From Bacteroidaceae bacterium (GTDB lineage Bacteria; Bacteroidota; Bacteroidia; Bacteroidales; Bacteroidaceae), in the NCBI GenBank assembly GCA_016302965.1, contig JAEDMP010000045.1, positions 1 to 18,094 on the forward strand: DNA of 18,094 bases, read 5' to 3'. Positions 7,538 through 15,032 of this stretch are shown one piece after another (within the stretch, counting starts at the first letter, position 1; each line of letters opens with the position of its first letter). A program made the position numbers and the translations under genes. The notes below the pieces were generated by a model. That model was not told the DNA's origin. It did not search any database and saw only the letters and a program-made list of their open reading frames with translations.

Positions 7538-7568
7538 CAAAGTTAAGTGAAAAAGATGACAAAGCAAA
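7538..7568 (-). promoter_or_regulatory. Promoter of the small HA-domain gene
   Basis: On the minus strand TTTG (7568-7565), a 19-bp spacer and TAACTTTG (7545-7538) give an exact match to the Bacteroidota TTTG-N19-TAnnTTTG pattern. The leader would be about 48 nt. A short imperfect stem, GGCGGC/GCTGCC at 7511-7527, falls in this leader. Confidence 0.7.
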
Positions 7569-7596
7569 ACATTCCTCGTTTTTTCTGCTACTGGGA

Positions 7597-7628
7597 TTTG
7601 CCAGTATCAGAGAAAATGACTAATTTTG
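7597..7628 (+). promoter_or_regulatory. Promoter of the trmB-mrp-topB operon
   Basis: TTTG (7597-7600), a 20-bp spacer and TAATTTTG (7621-7628) match the -33/-7 consensus exactly. The start point would be near 7635, about 22 nt before the trmB ATG. It is divergent to the HA-gene promoter, with 28 bp between their -33 boxes. Confidence 0.75.
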
Positions 7629-7656
7629 CAGTCCAAACAGATATCAAATCATTCGT

Positions 7657-8427
7657 ATGAGCAAAGGAAAACTGGCGAAATTCGCCGACATGGAACGCTA
7701 CGAAAACGTGTTCCAATATCCCTATTCGGTGGTCGAACAGGTGCCGTTTGAGATGAAAGGCAGATGGAACGAGTGTTACTTCCGCAACGACCATCCCATC
7801 GTGCTCGAACTCGGCTGCGGCAAGGGTGAGTATACGGTGGAACTGGCCAAACTCTATCCCGAGGTCAACTTCATCGGTGTCGACATCAAGGGGGCACGCA
7901 TGTGGACGGGAGCCACGCAGGCACTGCAGGAAGGACTGAAGAATGTGGCTTTCCTGCGTACCAATATCGAGGTCATCGACCGCTTCTTCACCCCGGGCGA
8001 GGTGACGGAGATATGGCTCACCTTCAGCGACCCGCAGATGAAGAATCCGCGCAAGCGGCTCACGAGCACCTGGTTTATGCAGCGCTACCGTCACTTCCTT
8101 GCCGACGGGGGCATCGTTCATCTGAAGACCGACTCCAACTTCCTCTTCACCTATACTACCTATATGGTGGAGAAAAACGGGTTGCCCCTGCTCTTCCGTA
8201 CCGAAGACCTCTATCATACCGAGGGTATCGACGAGGAGACCCGGCGCATCCTTGCCATCCGCACCTACTACGAGAGCATGTGGATAGACCGCGGACTGAA
8301 CATCCGGTACATGAAATTCAGGCTGCCCCAGAAGGGCGAACTGGTGGAACCCGAAGTGGAGATACCGCTCGATGACTACCGCAGTTACCGCAGAGACAAA
8401 CGCAGCTCATTGGAGACTGCCAAATAA
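7657..8427 (+). CDS. trmB: tRNA (guanine-N7-)-methyltransferase
   Basis: SAM-dependent enzyme that makes m7G46 in the variable loop of tRNA. A 256-residue Rossmann-fold protein with SAM motif I LELGCGKGEY (50-59), GVDIKGARMW (74-83) and the TrmB signature block FSDPQMKNPRKRL (123-135), which corresponds to FPDPWxKxRHxKRR in E. coli. HLKTDSNFLF follows as in the family. The start at 7657 is the first ATG after the consensus promoter and gives a lysine-rich N terminus (MSKGKLAKFADME) typical of Bacteroidota homologues. It is the first gene of a run with mrp (33 bp later) and topB. Confidence 0.97.
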   Translation: MSKGKLAKFADMERYENVFQYPYSVVEQVPFEMKGRWNECYFRNDHPIVLELGCGKGEYTVELAKLYPEVNFIGVDIKGARMWTGATQALQEGLKNVAFLRTNIEVIDRFFTPGEVTEIWLTFSDPQMKNPRKRLTSTWFMQRYRHFLADGGIVHLKTDSNFLFTYTTYMVEKNGLPLLFRTEDLYHTEGIDEETRRILAIRTYYESMWIDRGLNIRYMKFRLPQKGELVEPEVEIPLDDYRSYRRDKRSSLETAK

Positions 8428-8460
8428 CCAAACCCAAGAAACAACAAGCAAAAGCATATC

Positions 8461-9564
8461 ATGACTCTATATCCCAAACTGATTACCGACGCGCTCGCCA
8501 CCGTCATCTATCCTGGTACCAAGAAGAACCTGGTGGAGAGCGAAATGGTGGCTGACACACCCAGTATCAATGGCATGAAGGTGAAGGTGGTGCTGCTCTT
8601 CCCGAGAGACACCGACCCCTTCCTCAAGTCGACCGTCAAGGCAGCTGAGGCTGCCATCCATTATCATATTAGTCCCGAGGTGGAAGTGACCATCGAGACC
8701 GAGTTCAAGTCGAAACCGCGTCCCGAAGTGGGCAAACTGCTGCCCCAGGTGAAGAACATCGTGGCCGTGAGTTCCGGCAAGGGCGGTGTGGGCAAAAGCA
8801 CCGTGGCAGCCAACCTCGCCATCGCTTTGGCACGCTTGGGCTATCGTGTCGGACTGCTCGATACCGACATCTTCGGACCCTCCATGCCCAAGATGTTCCA
8901 GGTGGAGGATGCGCGACCCTACGCCGTGGAGAAGGACGGACGCAACCTGATTGCACCCGTGGAGAAATACGGGGTGAAACTGCTCAGCATCGGATTCTTC
9001 GTCAATCCCGACACTGCCACCCTCTGGCGCGGCGGTATGGCCTGCAATGCCCTGAAACAACTCATCGCCGATGCCGACTGGGGCGAACTCGACTACTTCA
9101 TCCTCGACACCCCTCCAGGAACGAGCGACATCCATCTCACCCTGCTGCAGACGCTTGCCATCACGGGCGCCGTCATCGTCAGCACCCCGCAAAAGGTGGC
9201 GCTGGCCGACGCTCGTAAGGGTATCGACATGTATCGCAACGAGAAGGTGAATGTGCCTATCCTCGGACTCGTGGAGAATATGGCTTGGTTTACGCCTGCC
9301 GAACTGCCGGAAAACAAATATTATATCTTTGGCAACGGGGGATGCAAGGCGCTGGCTGCTGAGATGAACACACCGCTGCTGGCCCAGATCCCGCTCGTGC
9401 AGAGCATCTGCGAGAGCGGCGATGCCGGAGAACCTGCTGCTACCAAGCCCGAGACAGCCACCGGACTGGCATTCCTGAACCTGGCACAGGCAGTGGTGAC
9501 CGTGGTGAACAGAAGAAACAAGGAACAGGCACCCACCCAAATCGTTGACGTGAAGAAAGGCTGA
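8461..9564 (+). CDS. apbC: Mrp/ApbC family iron-sulfur cluster carrier ATPase
   Basis: P-loop ATPase of 367 residues that carries and inserts Fe-S clusters. An N-terminal MIP18-like domain (about 1-85) precedes the deviant Walker A GKGGVGKST (106-114), LLDTDIFGPSMP and the WRGGMACNALKQ block, all diagnostic for Mrp/NBP35. At GLVENMAWFTPAELPE (about 269-284) the CxxC found in E. coli Mrp and ApbC, which bridges a cluster between subunits, is absent; T278-P279-A280-E281 stands there. The protein is otherwise well conserved and the open frame is intact. It sits between trmB and topB, 8 bp before the latter, so all three are probably cotranscribed. Also called mrp. Confidence 0.95.
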   Translation: MTLYPKLITDALATVIYPGTKKNLVESEMVADTPSINGMKVKVVLLFPRDTDPFLKSTVKAAEAAIHYHISPEVEVTIETEFKSKPRPEVGKLLPQVKNIVAVSSGKGGVGKSTVAANLAIALARLGYRVGLLDTDIFGPSMPKMFQVEDARPYAVEKDGRNLIAPVEKYGVKLLSIGFFVNPDTATLWRGGMACNALKQLIADADWGELDYFILDTPPGTSDIHLTLLQTLAITGAVIVSTPQKVALADARKGIDMYRNEKVNVPILGLVENMAWFTPAELPENKYYIFGNGGCKALAAEMNTPLLAQIPLVQSICESGDAGEPAATKPETATGLAFLNLAQAVVTVVNRRNKEQAPTQIVDVKKG

Positions 9565-9572
9565 GCACAGGG

Positions 9573-11654
9573 ATGATAGTTTGTATCGCAGAGAAACCCA
9601 GCGTGGCCAAGGATATCGCACGTATCATCGGGGCCAACAAACAGTATGACGGATACATGGAGGGAAACGGATACCAGGTGACCTGGACCTTCGGACACCT
9701 CTGTACCCTCAAGGAGCCTCATGACTATTCGCCGCTATGGAAATACTGGAGCCTCTCGGCATTGCCTATGATTCCGCAACGCTTCGGCATCAAACTCATC
9801 AACGACAAGGGAGTGGCCAAGCAGTTTTCCATCATCGAGAGACTGATGCAGGCTGCCGACAGCATTGTCAACTGCGGTGACGCCGGACAGGAGGGAGAAC
9901 TCATCCAGCGATGGGTGATGCAGAAAGCGCAGGCCAAATGTCCCGTGAAGAGACTCTGGATTTCGTCGATGACCGATGAGGCCATCCGCGAGGGATTCAG
10001 TCAACTGAAGGACCAGAAGGAGTATCAACCCCTCTATCTCGCCGGACTCAGCCGTGCCATCGGCGACTGGATTCTCGGCATGAATGCCACCCGGCTCTAT
10101 ACCCTCAAATACGGACAGAACAGGCAGGTGCTCAGCATCGGAAGGGTGCAGACACCCACGCTCGCCCTCATTGTCAACCGCCAAAAGGAGATTGAAGGCT
10201 TCAAGCCAGAACCCTATTGGATCCTGTCGACCACCTATCGTGATACGGTCTTCTCGGCCACCAAGGGCAAGTTCAATGTGAAGGAGGAGGGTGAGGAGTT
10301 TCTGCAGACCATTACAGGCAAACCCTTCACCATCACCTCGGTGCAGAAGAAAAACGGAACAGAGTCGCCCAAACCGCTCTACGACCTCACCTCGCTGCAG
10401 GTGGACTGCAACCGCAAATACAGCATGAGTGCAGAGATGACCCTCAACATCATACAGGGACTCTACGAGCGCAAACTCACCACCTATCCGCGTGTGGACA
10501 CCCAGTTCCTGAGTGAGGATATCTATCCCAAATGTCCTACCATACTGGCAGGACTCCGAGGCTACGAGCCGCTCGTGCAGGCACTGGCCGGGCAGAAGTT
10601 GCCCAAGTCGAAGAAGGTGTTCGACTCCTCCAAGGTGACCGACCACCATGCCATCATCCCCACGGGTGTGCCCGCCATGAACCTGAGCGACATGGAGCGC
10701 CACGTCTACGACCTCATCACCCGGCGTTTCATCGCAGCCTTCTATCCAGACTGCAAGTTTGCCACCACCACCGTGTTGGGCAAGGTGGAGAACATCGAGT
10801 TCAAGGTGACGGGCAAGACCATACTCAGTCCCGGCTGGCGACTGGTCTATGCCAAGACCGACCAGAACGGAAATGCCGATGCATCCGGTGCCGATGACGA
10901 GGAGCAGAAGAAGGACGACGAGGAGCGCACGCTGCCCGTATTCTCGGAGAGAGAAAGCGGACCCCACCTGCCCTCGCTCGCCGAGAAATGGACCACACCG
11001 CCCAAGTTCTATACCGAGGCAACCCTGCTGCGGGCAATGGAGACGGCGGGCAAGTTTGTCGAGGATGAAACCCTGCGCGCAGCCCTCAAGGAGAATGGCA
11101 TCGGACGGCCATCGTCCAGGGCAGGCATCATCGAGACCCTCTTCAAACGCCACTACATCAAACGCGAACGCAAGAACCTCATTGCCACGCCTACGGGTAT
11201 CGAACTCATCAACACCATCCGTGAAGAACTGCTCAAGAGTTGCGAACTCACGGGCATCTGGGAGAAGAAACTGCGCGATATAGAACATCAGAAATATGAT
11301 GCGGCACAGTTTGTGGAAGAACTGAAACAGCAGATAGACGAAATCGTCAGGGATGTGATGGCCGACAACAGCAACCGGCATGTGGCCATCACCACCGAGG
11401 AAGACCTGAAGAAAAAGATGGCTCCCAAGGTGGCTGCCGCACCCAAGCCGGCACCTAAACCTGCATCCAAGCCGGCACCGGCTCCTGCTGTAACAGCTGA
11501 TTCACCGACCATTACGGATGATCCCAAGGGAGGCATAGAAGTGGGCCAACCCTGTCCGCTCTGCCAGCAGGGCACCATCATCAAGGGACGCACTGCCTAC
11601 GGTTGTTCCCGATGGAGGGAGGGATGCGGTTGGCGGCAACCCTTTGCCAACTGA
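9573..11654 (+). CDS. topB: DNA topoisomerase III
   Basis: Type IA topoisomerase that decatenates and relaxes DNA by single-strand passage. The 693-residue protein starts with the TOPRIM domain (IVCIAEKPSVAKDIA, and CGDAGQEGELI with the metal-binding acidic residues). The IGRVQTPTLALIV segment and the active-site Tyr Y305 in LTTYPRVDTQFLS follow. DHHAIIPTG and ENGIGRPSSRAGIIETLF are further family signatures. A Pro/Ala/Lys linker (about 616-650, PKPAPKPASKPAPAP) joins the core to a C-terminal four-Cys zinc-ribbon-like domain (C661, C664, C678, C685) of the topoisomerase zinc-finger kind. TopB genes are common on Bacteroidota conjugative elements, but there are no transfer genes here and this copy sits in a housekeeping operon behind trmB and mrp. 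Confidence 0.97.
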   Translation: MIVCIAEKPSVAKDIARIIGANKQYDGYMEGNGYQVTWTFGHLCTLKEPHDYSPLWKYWSLSALPMIPQRFGIKLINDKGVAKQFSIIERLMQAADSIVNCGDAGQEGELIQRWVMQKAQAKCPVKRLWISSMTDEAIREGFSQLKDQKEYQPLYLAGLSRAIGDWILGMNATRLYTLKYGQNRQVLSIGRVQTPTLALIVNRQKEIEGFKPEPYWILSTTYRDTVFSATKGKFNVKEEGEEFLQTITGKPFTITSVQKKNGTESPKPLYDLTSLQVDCNRKYSMSAEMTLNIIQGLYERKLTTYPRVDTQFLSEDIYPKCPTILAGLRGYEPLVQALAGQKLPKSKKVFDSSKVTDHHAIIPTGVPAMNLSDMERHVYDLITRRFIAAFYPDCKFATTTVLGKVENIEFKVTGKTILSPGWRLVYAKTDQNGNADASGADDEEQKKDDEERTLPVFSERESGPHLPSLAEKWTTPPKFYTEATLLRAMETAGKFVEDETLRAALKENGIGRPSSRAGIIETLFKRHYIKRERKNLIATPTGIELINTIREELLKSCELTGIWEKKLRDIEHQKYDAAQFVEELKQQIDEIVRDVMADNSNRHVAITTEEDLKKKMAPKVAAAPKPAPKPASKPAPAPAVTADSPTITDDPKGGIEVGQPCPLCQQGTIIKGRTAYGCSRWREGCGWRQPFAN

Positions 11655-11674
11655 GGGGCATACCATTCCCCTCA
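11652..11674 (+). terminator. Stem-loop after topB, weak terminator candidate
   Basis: TGAGGGG and CCCCTCA form a perfect 7-bp stem with a 9-nt loop, starting on the topB stop codon. No T-run follows, so it may be a Rho-dependent end or a 3' stabilising hairpin rather than a standard intrinsic terminator. The remaining bases to 11740 show no clear TAnnTTTG promoter. Confidence 0.35.
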
Positions 11675-11740
11675 TCGTCACAGTTTGCAGATAGCACCCG
11701 TCTTGATGCAATAAGCGGTTACAATTAGCGTTATTGGTAT

Positions 11741-13777
11741 ATGAGAACATTCAGAACAATCATCCTGCTACTCGGTGCCACCCTCATGATGGCTGCCTGT
11801 GGAGCCGACGCCGCCATGAAAAAGGGCGACAAGTTCTATGCCCTGGGCGAATACTACGATGCCGCTACGCAATACAAGAAAGCCTACTCGTCGACACCAG
11901 CCAAGGATAGGCAGAACCGTGGCAAGCGGGCACTCAAACTGGCCGACTGCTATCGCAGAATCAATTATACCCAAAAGGCCATTGCCGCCTACAACAACGC
12001 CGTGAGATACAAGCAGACCGACAGTACCACCTATCTGCGTCTCGGACAGCAATTGATGAAGACGGGCAACTACAAGGAGGCGGCCAAGAACTTCAAGATG
12101 GCTATCGACAGTGCTCCCTACAACCAGTTGGCAGTCAACGGACTGAAGGCGGCACAGATGGCACCGCAATGGAAGGCGGAGGGCTCGCAGTATACGGTGA
12201 AGAAGGAAAACCTCTTCAACTCCAGAAGGGCCGACTATTCGCCCATGTTGGCTGGCGATGACAACGACCAGCTCTTCTTCTCCTCCACCCGCAATCAGGT
12301 GCAGGGCGACGAATACAGTGGCATCACCGGCACCAAGAATGCCGACATCATGGTGGCTACCAAAGATGAGAACGGCAAGTGGAACCGGCCGGAACTGATA
12401 GAAACCGAACTGAATACGGCCGACGATGAGGGAGCCTGCTGTTTCTCTCCAGATGGCAAGACGATGTATCTCACCGTCTGCACCACCGATGCCACCTCGC
12501 CCCGATTTGCCACCATAGCCACCTCCCAGCGCTCGGATGCGGCATGGAGCAAGACCACACCCTTGGTCATCACCAAGGATACCCTCTCCTGCTATGCCCA
12601 TCCTGCCGTCTCGCCCGATGGGCTTTGGCTCTATTTCGTCAGCGACATGCCGGGTGGAAAAGGCGGACTCGACATCTGGCGTATGCAGTTGCTGCAGCAT
12701 GGCAACGGGCCGATAGAGAACCTCGATGAACCCATCAATACAGCCGGTGACGAGATGTTCCCCACCTTCCGGCCGAATGGCGACCTCTATTTCTCCTCAA
12801 ACGGGCATCCCGGCATGGGCGGTCTCGACATCTTCATCGCCAAGGCTGACAGCAGCGGGAACGGATGGGTAATCGAACATCCGGGCTATCCGCTCAACTC
12901 CCAAGGTGATGATTTCGGCATGACCTTCGAGGGCTTGCTCAACCAGGGCTACTTCTGTTCCAACCGTGGCGATGGGCGCGGATGGGACCATATCTACAGT
13001 TTTGTCAATCCCGAAATCGTGCAGACGGTGAAGGGATGGGTGTATGAGCAGGACGGATATGAGCTGCCCCAGGCCGTGGTCTATATGGTGGGCAACGATG
13101 GTACCAACCTGAAACTGAGTGTCAAGGGTGACGGCTCGTTCACCCAGGCCATCAAGCCTCATGTGGATTATGTGCTCCTGGGAACCTGCAAGGGATTCCT
13201 CAACCACAAGGAGCAGATCAGGGTGGAACCCGTCACCGAGTCGGAGGAATATGTGCTCCAGTTCCCGCTGGCTTCGATCACGGCACCTGTGCTCATCGAT
13301 AATATCTTCTATGATTTCGACAAGGCCACCTTGCGTGAAGAGTCGACAGCCGCACTCGATGAACTGGTGAAGTTGCTCAACGAGAATCCCAACGTGACCA
13401 TCGAACTCAGTGCCCACTGCGACTATCGCGGACCGGCAGCCTACAACAAACAACTCTCGCAGCGAAGGGCAGAAGCGGTGGTGGCCTATCTCTGCGACCA
13501 TGGCATCGCAGCCGACCGGCTCAGTCCTGTAGGCTATGGTAAGGAGAAGCCCAAGACCATCCGCAAGAAACTAACAGAGAAATATCCCTTCCTGAAGGAA
13601 AACGATGTGCTGACCGAGGACTATATCAAAACGATGAAGCCAGAGGAACAGGAAATCTGCAACCAACTGAACCGGCGTACGGAGTTCATCGTGCTGAGAA
13701 CCACCTATGGTATGTTTGATCAGAATGGTCAGAAGACCTCCAGTTCAGAGCCAAATAATGCTGATAATCATCCCTAA
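11741..13777 (+). CDS. PorE-like OmpA-family lipoprotein (TPR, PD40 propeller, CRD, OmpA C-terminal)
   Basis: A 678-residue outer-membrane lipoprotein. The signal peptide ends in the lipobox MMAACG with lipidated Cys C20. Domains in order: TPR repeats (about 25-155, GDKFYALGEYYDAATQYKKA and YLRLGQQLMKTGNYKEAAKN), a PD40/WD40-like beta-propeller (about 165-425, repeated F/YFSS and SPDGxxLYF motifs such as CCFSPDGKTMYLT and AVSPDGLWLYF), a carboxypeptidase-regulatory-like fold (about 430-510) and an OmpA peptidoglycan-binding domain (about 525-665, FYDFDKATLREES and NKQLSQRRAEAVVAYL). This order and length match PorE of the type IX secretion system of Porphyromonas gingivalis (about 670 aa), which anchors the OM complex to peptidoglycan. 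No other T9SS genes are present, so a T9SS role is inferred; a general OM-peptidoglycan tether is the alternative. Confidence 0.9.
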   Translation: MRTFRTIILLLGATLMMAACGADAAMKKGDKFYALGEYYDAATQYKKAYSSTPAKDRQNRGKRALKLADCYRRINYTQKAIAAYNNAVRYKQTDSTTYLRLGQQLMKTGNYKEAAKNFKMAIDSAPYNQLAVNGLKAAQMAPQWKAEGSQYTVKKENLFNSRRADYSPMLAGDDNDQLFFSSTRNQVQGDEYSGITGTKNADIMVATKDENGKWNRPELIETELNTADDEGACCFSPDGKTMYLTVCTTDATSPRFATIATSQRSDAAWSKTTPLVITKDTLSCYAHPAVSPDGLWLYFVSDMPGGKGGLDIWRMQLLQHGNGPIENLDEPINTAGDEMFPTFRPNGDLYFSSNGHPGMGGLDIFIAKADSSGNGWVIEHPGYPLNSQGDDFGMTFEGLLNQGYFCSNRGDGRGWDHIYSFVNPEIVQTVKGWVYEQDGYELPQAVVYMVGNDGTNLKLSVKGDGSFTQAIKPHVDYVLLGTCKGFLNHKEQIRVEPVTESEEYVLQFPLASITAPVLIDNIFYDFDKATLREESTAALDELVKLLNENPNVTIELSAHCDYRGPAAYNKQLSQRRAEAVVAYLCDHGIAADRLSPVGYGKEKPKTIRKKLTEKYPFLKENDVLTEDYIKTMKPEEQEICNQLNRRTEFIVLRTTYGMFDQNGQKTSSSEPNNADNHP

Positions 13778-13827
13778 TCCACACCTATTTTATTTATTTC
13801 ATGTATAACCTTGTCTATAAATAACAG

Positions 13828-14727
13828 ATGTCTATGAAACAGATTGTCGTTACAGAAAAACAGAAGGCAGTCATCCGACAACAGGCAAAAGACTTCCTGT
13901 TTATGTCGATAGGAATCTTCCTCTATTCCTTTGGCTTCACTGCATTTATTCTGCCTGAGAAGGTGGTAATGGGGGGCGTTTCGGGTCTCTCGGCACTCGC
14001 TTTTTATGCGTTTAATTTTCCACCGGCCATTTCCATGTGGGGTATCAACTGTGGACTCTTGTTGCTGGCCTTTAGAGCCTTGAGCCGGCAGTTTACCATC
14101 AGGACGATTGTGGGGGTAACCGTCATGTCCCTGTTCGTTGGTTTCCTGCAGCCGTTCTTTACCGCTCACCCTGTCATTACCGCTGGTGAAGACAAGTTTA
14201 TGCATGTGTTGATAGGAGGTGCCTTGGGAGGTGCTGGTTTGGGACTGGTGTTCAGTCACAACGGATCGACGGGCGGTACCGACATCATCATTGCCCTGCT
14301 CAACAAACATTTCCGTATGAGCTTTGGCCGGGCTATGCAGTTTATTGACATCAGCATCATCGGCAGTTCCTATTTCCTCTTCCACAGCACCGAGACGATT
14401 GTCTATGGTGTGGCGTTTACGCTGATTGCCAGTTATGTGTGCGACTATATCATCAATGGAGCCCGTCAGACAGTGCAGTTCATTATCATCTCCAAAAAGT
14501 ATGAGAAGATTGCCGATACCATCAACAAGCATGTACACCGTGGCGTGACCCTGATAGAGGGTAAGGGATGGTATTCAAAGGGAGATGTGAAGATTCTTAT
14601 CGTGTTGGCACGCAAGTATGAGTCGCAGGAAGTGTTCAACTATATCAAGCATATCGACCCCGAGGCGCTCGTCTCGCAGTCGTTCTGCCAGGGTGTGTTC
14701 GGCGAGGGCTTCGACACTATCAAGTAG
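13828..14727 (+). CDS. YitT family membrane protein (DUF161 and DUF2179)
   Basis: A 299-residue integral membrane protein with about five hydrophobic segments in the first 200 residues (roughly 24-42, 50-68, 75-88, 95-112, 125-145 and a further one near 170-195). They carry the family motifs GFTAFILPEKVVMGGVSGLS and LGLVFSHNGSTGGTDIIA-like sequence. The soluble C-terminal domain (about 215-299, QTVQFIIISKKYEKIADTI, RGVTLIEGKGWYSKGD) is the DUF2179/YitT C-terminal ligand-binding fold. Transported substrate and physiological role are not established for the family. An alternative start at 13834 (second Met) is possible. Upstream, TAACCTTG at 13806-13813 is a one-mismatch -7 box, so it may be expressed apart from the gene before it. 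A strong terminator follows 43 bp after the stop. Confidence 0.92.
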   Translation: MSMKQIVVTEKQKAVIRQQAKDFLFMSIGIFLYSFGFTAFILPEKVVMGGVSGLSALAFYAFNFPPAISMWGINCGLLLLAFRALSRQFTIRTIVGVTVMSLFVGFLQPFFTAHPVITAGEDKFMHVLIGGALGGAGLGLVFSHNGSTGGTDIIIALLNKHFRMSFGRAMQFIDISIIGSSYFLFHSTETIVYGVAFTLIASYVCDYIINGARQTVQFIIISKKYEKIADTINKHVHRGVTLIEGKGWYSKGDVKILIVLARKYESQEVFNYIKHIDPEALVSQSFCQGVFGEGFDTIK

Positions 14728-14769
14728 GACGATGTAACGGAGGAGAAGATACCGTTGACGGAACAAGGA

Positions 14770-14806
14770 AAAAGGCATCTGAAAGAATTGCTTTCAGATG
14801 CCTTTT
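14770..14806. terminator. Bidirectional intrinsic terminator between yitT and tRNA-Val
   Basis: A perfect 16-bp stem, AAAAGGCATCTGAAAG (14770-14785) with CTTTCAGATGCCTTTT (14791-14806) and a 5-nt loop AATTG. The A-rich left and T-rich right flanks give a U-run in either direction. It ends the plus-strand yitT message and the minus-strand tRNA transcript. Confidence 0.88.
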
Positions 14807-14809
14807 CTT

Positions 14810-14896
14810 GAACAGGGTAGGGACGATCGGGCTCGAACCGATGACCTCTGCAATGTGACTGCAGCGCTCTAAACCAACTGGGCTACGCCCCTGTTC
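14810..14896. repeat. 8-bp inverted repeat bracketing the tRNA gene
   Basis: GAACAGGG (14810-14817) and CCCTGTTC (14889-14896) flank the tRNA as perfect inverted copies; the right copy overlaps the first four tRNA bases. In the precursor the 3' trailer could therefore pair with the 5' leader and compete with the acceptor stem. Confidence 0.6.
14818..14892 (-). tRNA. tRNA-Val (anticodon CAC)
   Basis: Cloverleaf on the minus strand, 75 nt: acceptor AGGGGCG pairs with CGTCCCT (one G-U), D arm GCCC/GAGC with one C-A mismatch, anticodon stem CTGCA/TGCAG with loop GTCACAT (U33 present, anticodon CAC), variable loop AGGTC, T arm ATCGG/CCGAT with TTCGAGC, and discriminator A, as expected for valine. 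CCA is not encoded (the next bases are CCC). Reads GUG codons. G at position 32 is unusual. Confidence is high for a tRNA, slightly lower for the isotype. Confidence 0.92.
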
Positions 14897-14912
14897 TTGT
14901 GGTTTGCGGGTA

Positions 14913-14944
14913 CAAAAGTAAGCATTGTTGGCGACATGAGCAAA
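14913..14944 (-). promoter_or_regulatory. Promoter of tRNA-Val
   Basis: On the minus strand TTTG (14944-14941), a 20-bp spacer and TACTTTTG (14920-14913) match the Bacteroidota -33/-7 consensus exactly. Transcription would begin about 15 nt before the tRNA 5' end. Confidence 0.7.
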
Positions 14945-15004
14945 TTTTTTTGACTGTTTTTTATATAGGCAGCAAAAAAAGTGCGGATTTTGAAAGAAAA
15001 TGGC

Positions 15005-15012
15005 TATCTTTG
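15005..15012 (+). promoter_or_regulatory. -7 box of the rsmF promoter
   Basis: TATCTTTG followed by CAC is an exact TAnnTTTG match. No TTTG is seen at the standard -33 distance. It lies between the upstream ATG at 15000 and the ATG at 15033, which argues that the latter is the true rsmF start. Confidence 0.6.
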
Positions 15013-15032
15013 CACTGCAAAAAACGAAAGTA

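Noticed and set aside
8467..9621. 384-codon minus-strand open frame opposite mrp
   Set aside because: His- and Gly-rich shadow of a clear Mrp gene, with no independent support.
9735..11381. 548-codon minus-strand open frame opposite topB
   Set aside because: Fully antisense to topoisomerase III, whose motifs span the same bases; no domain or promoter match.
11429..11494. Pro/Ala/Lys-coding repetitive stretch in topB
   Set aside because: It is a low-complexity interdomain linker in frame with both flanking domains, not a mobile or CRISPR-like repeat.
9573..11654. topB as a sign of an integrated conjugative element
   Set aside because: No relaxase, Tra, integrase or excision genes are nearby, and topB is in a tight operon with trmB and mrp.
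15000..15032. Upstream ATG of rsmF at 15000
   Set aside because: The TATCTTTG promoter box lies downstream of this ATG, so it would not be in the transcript.
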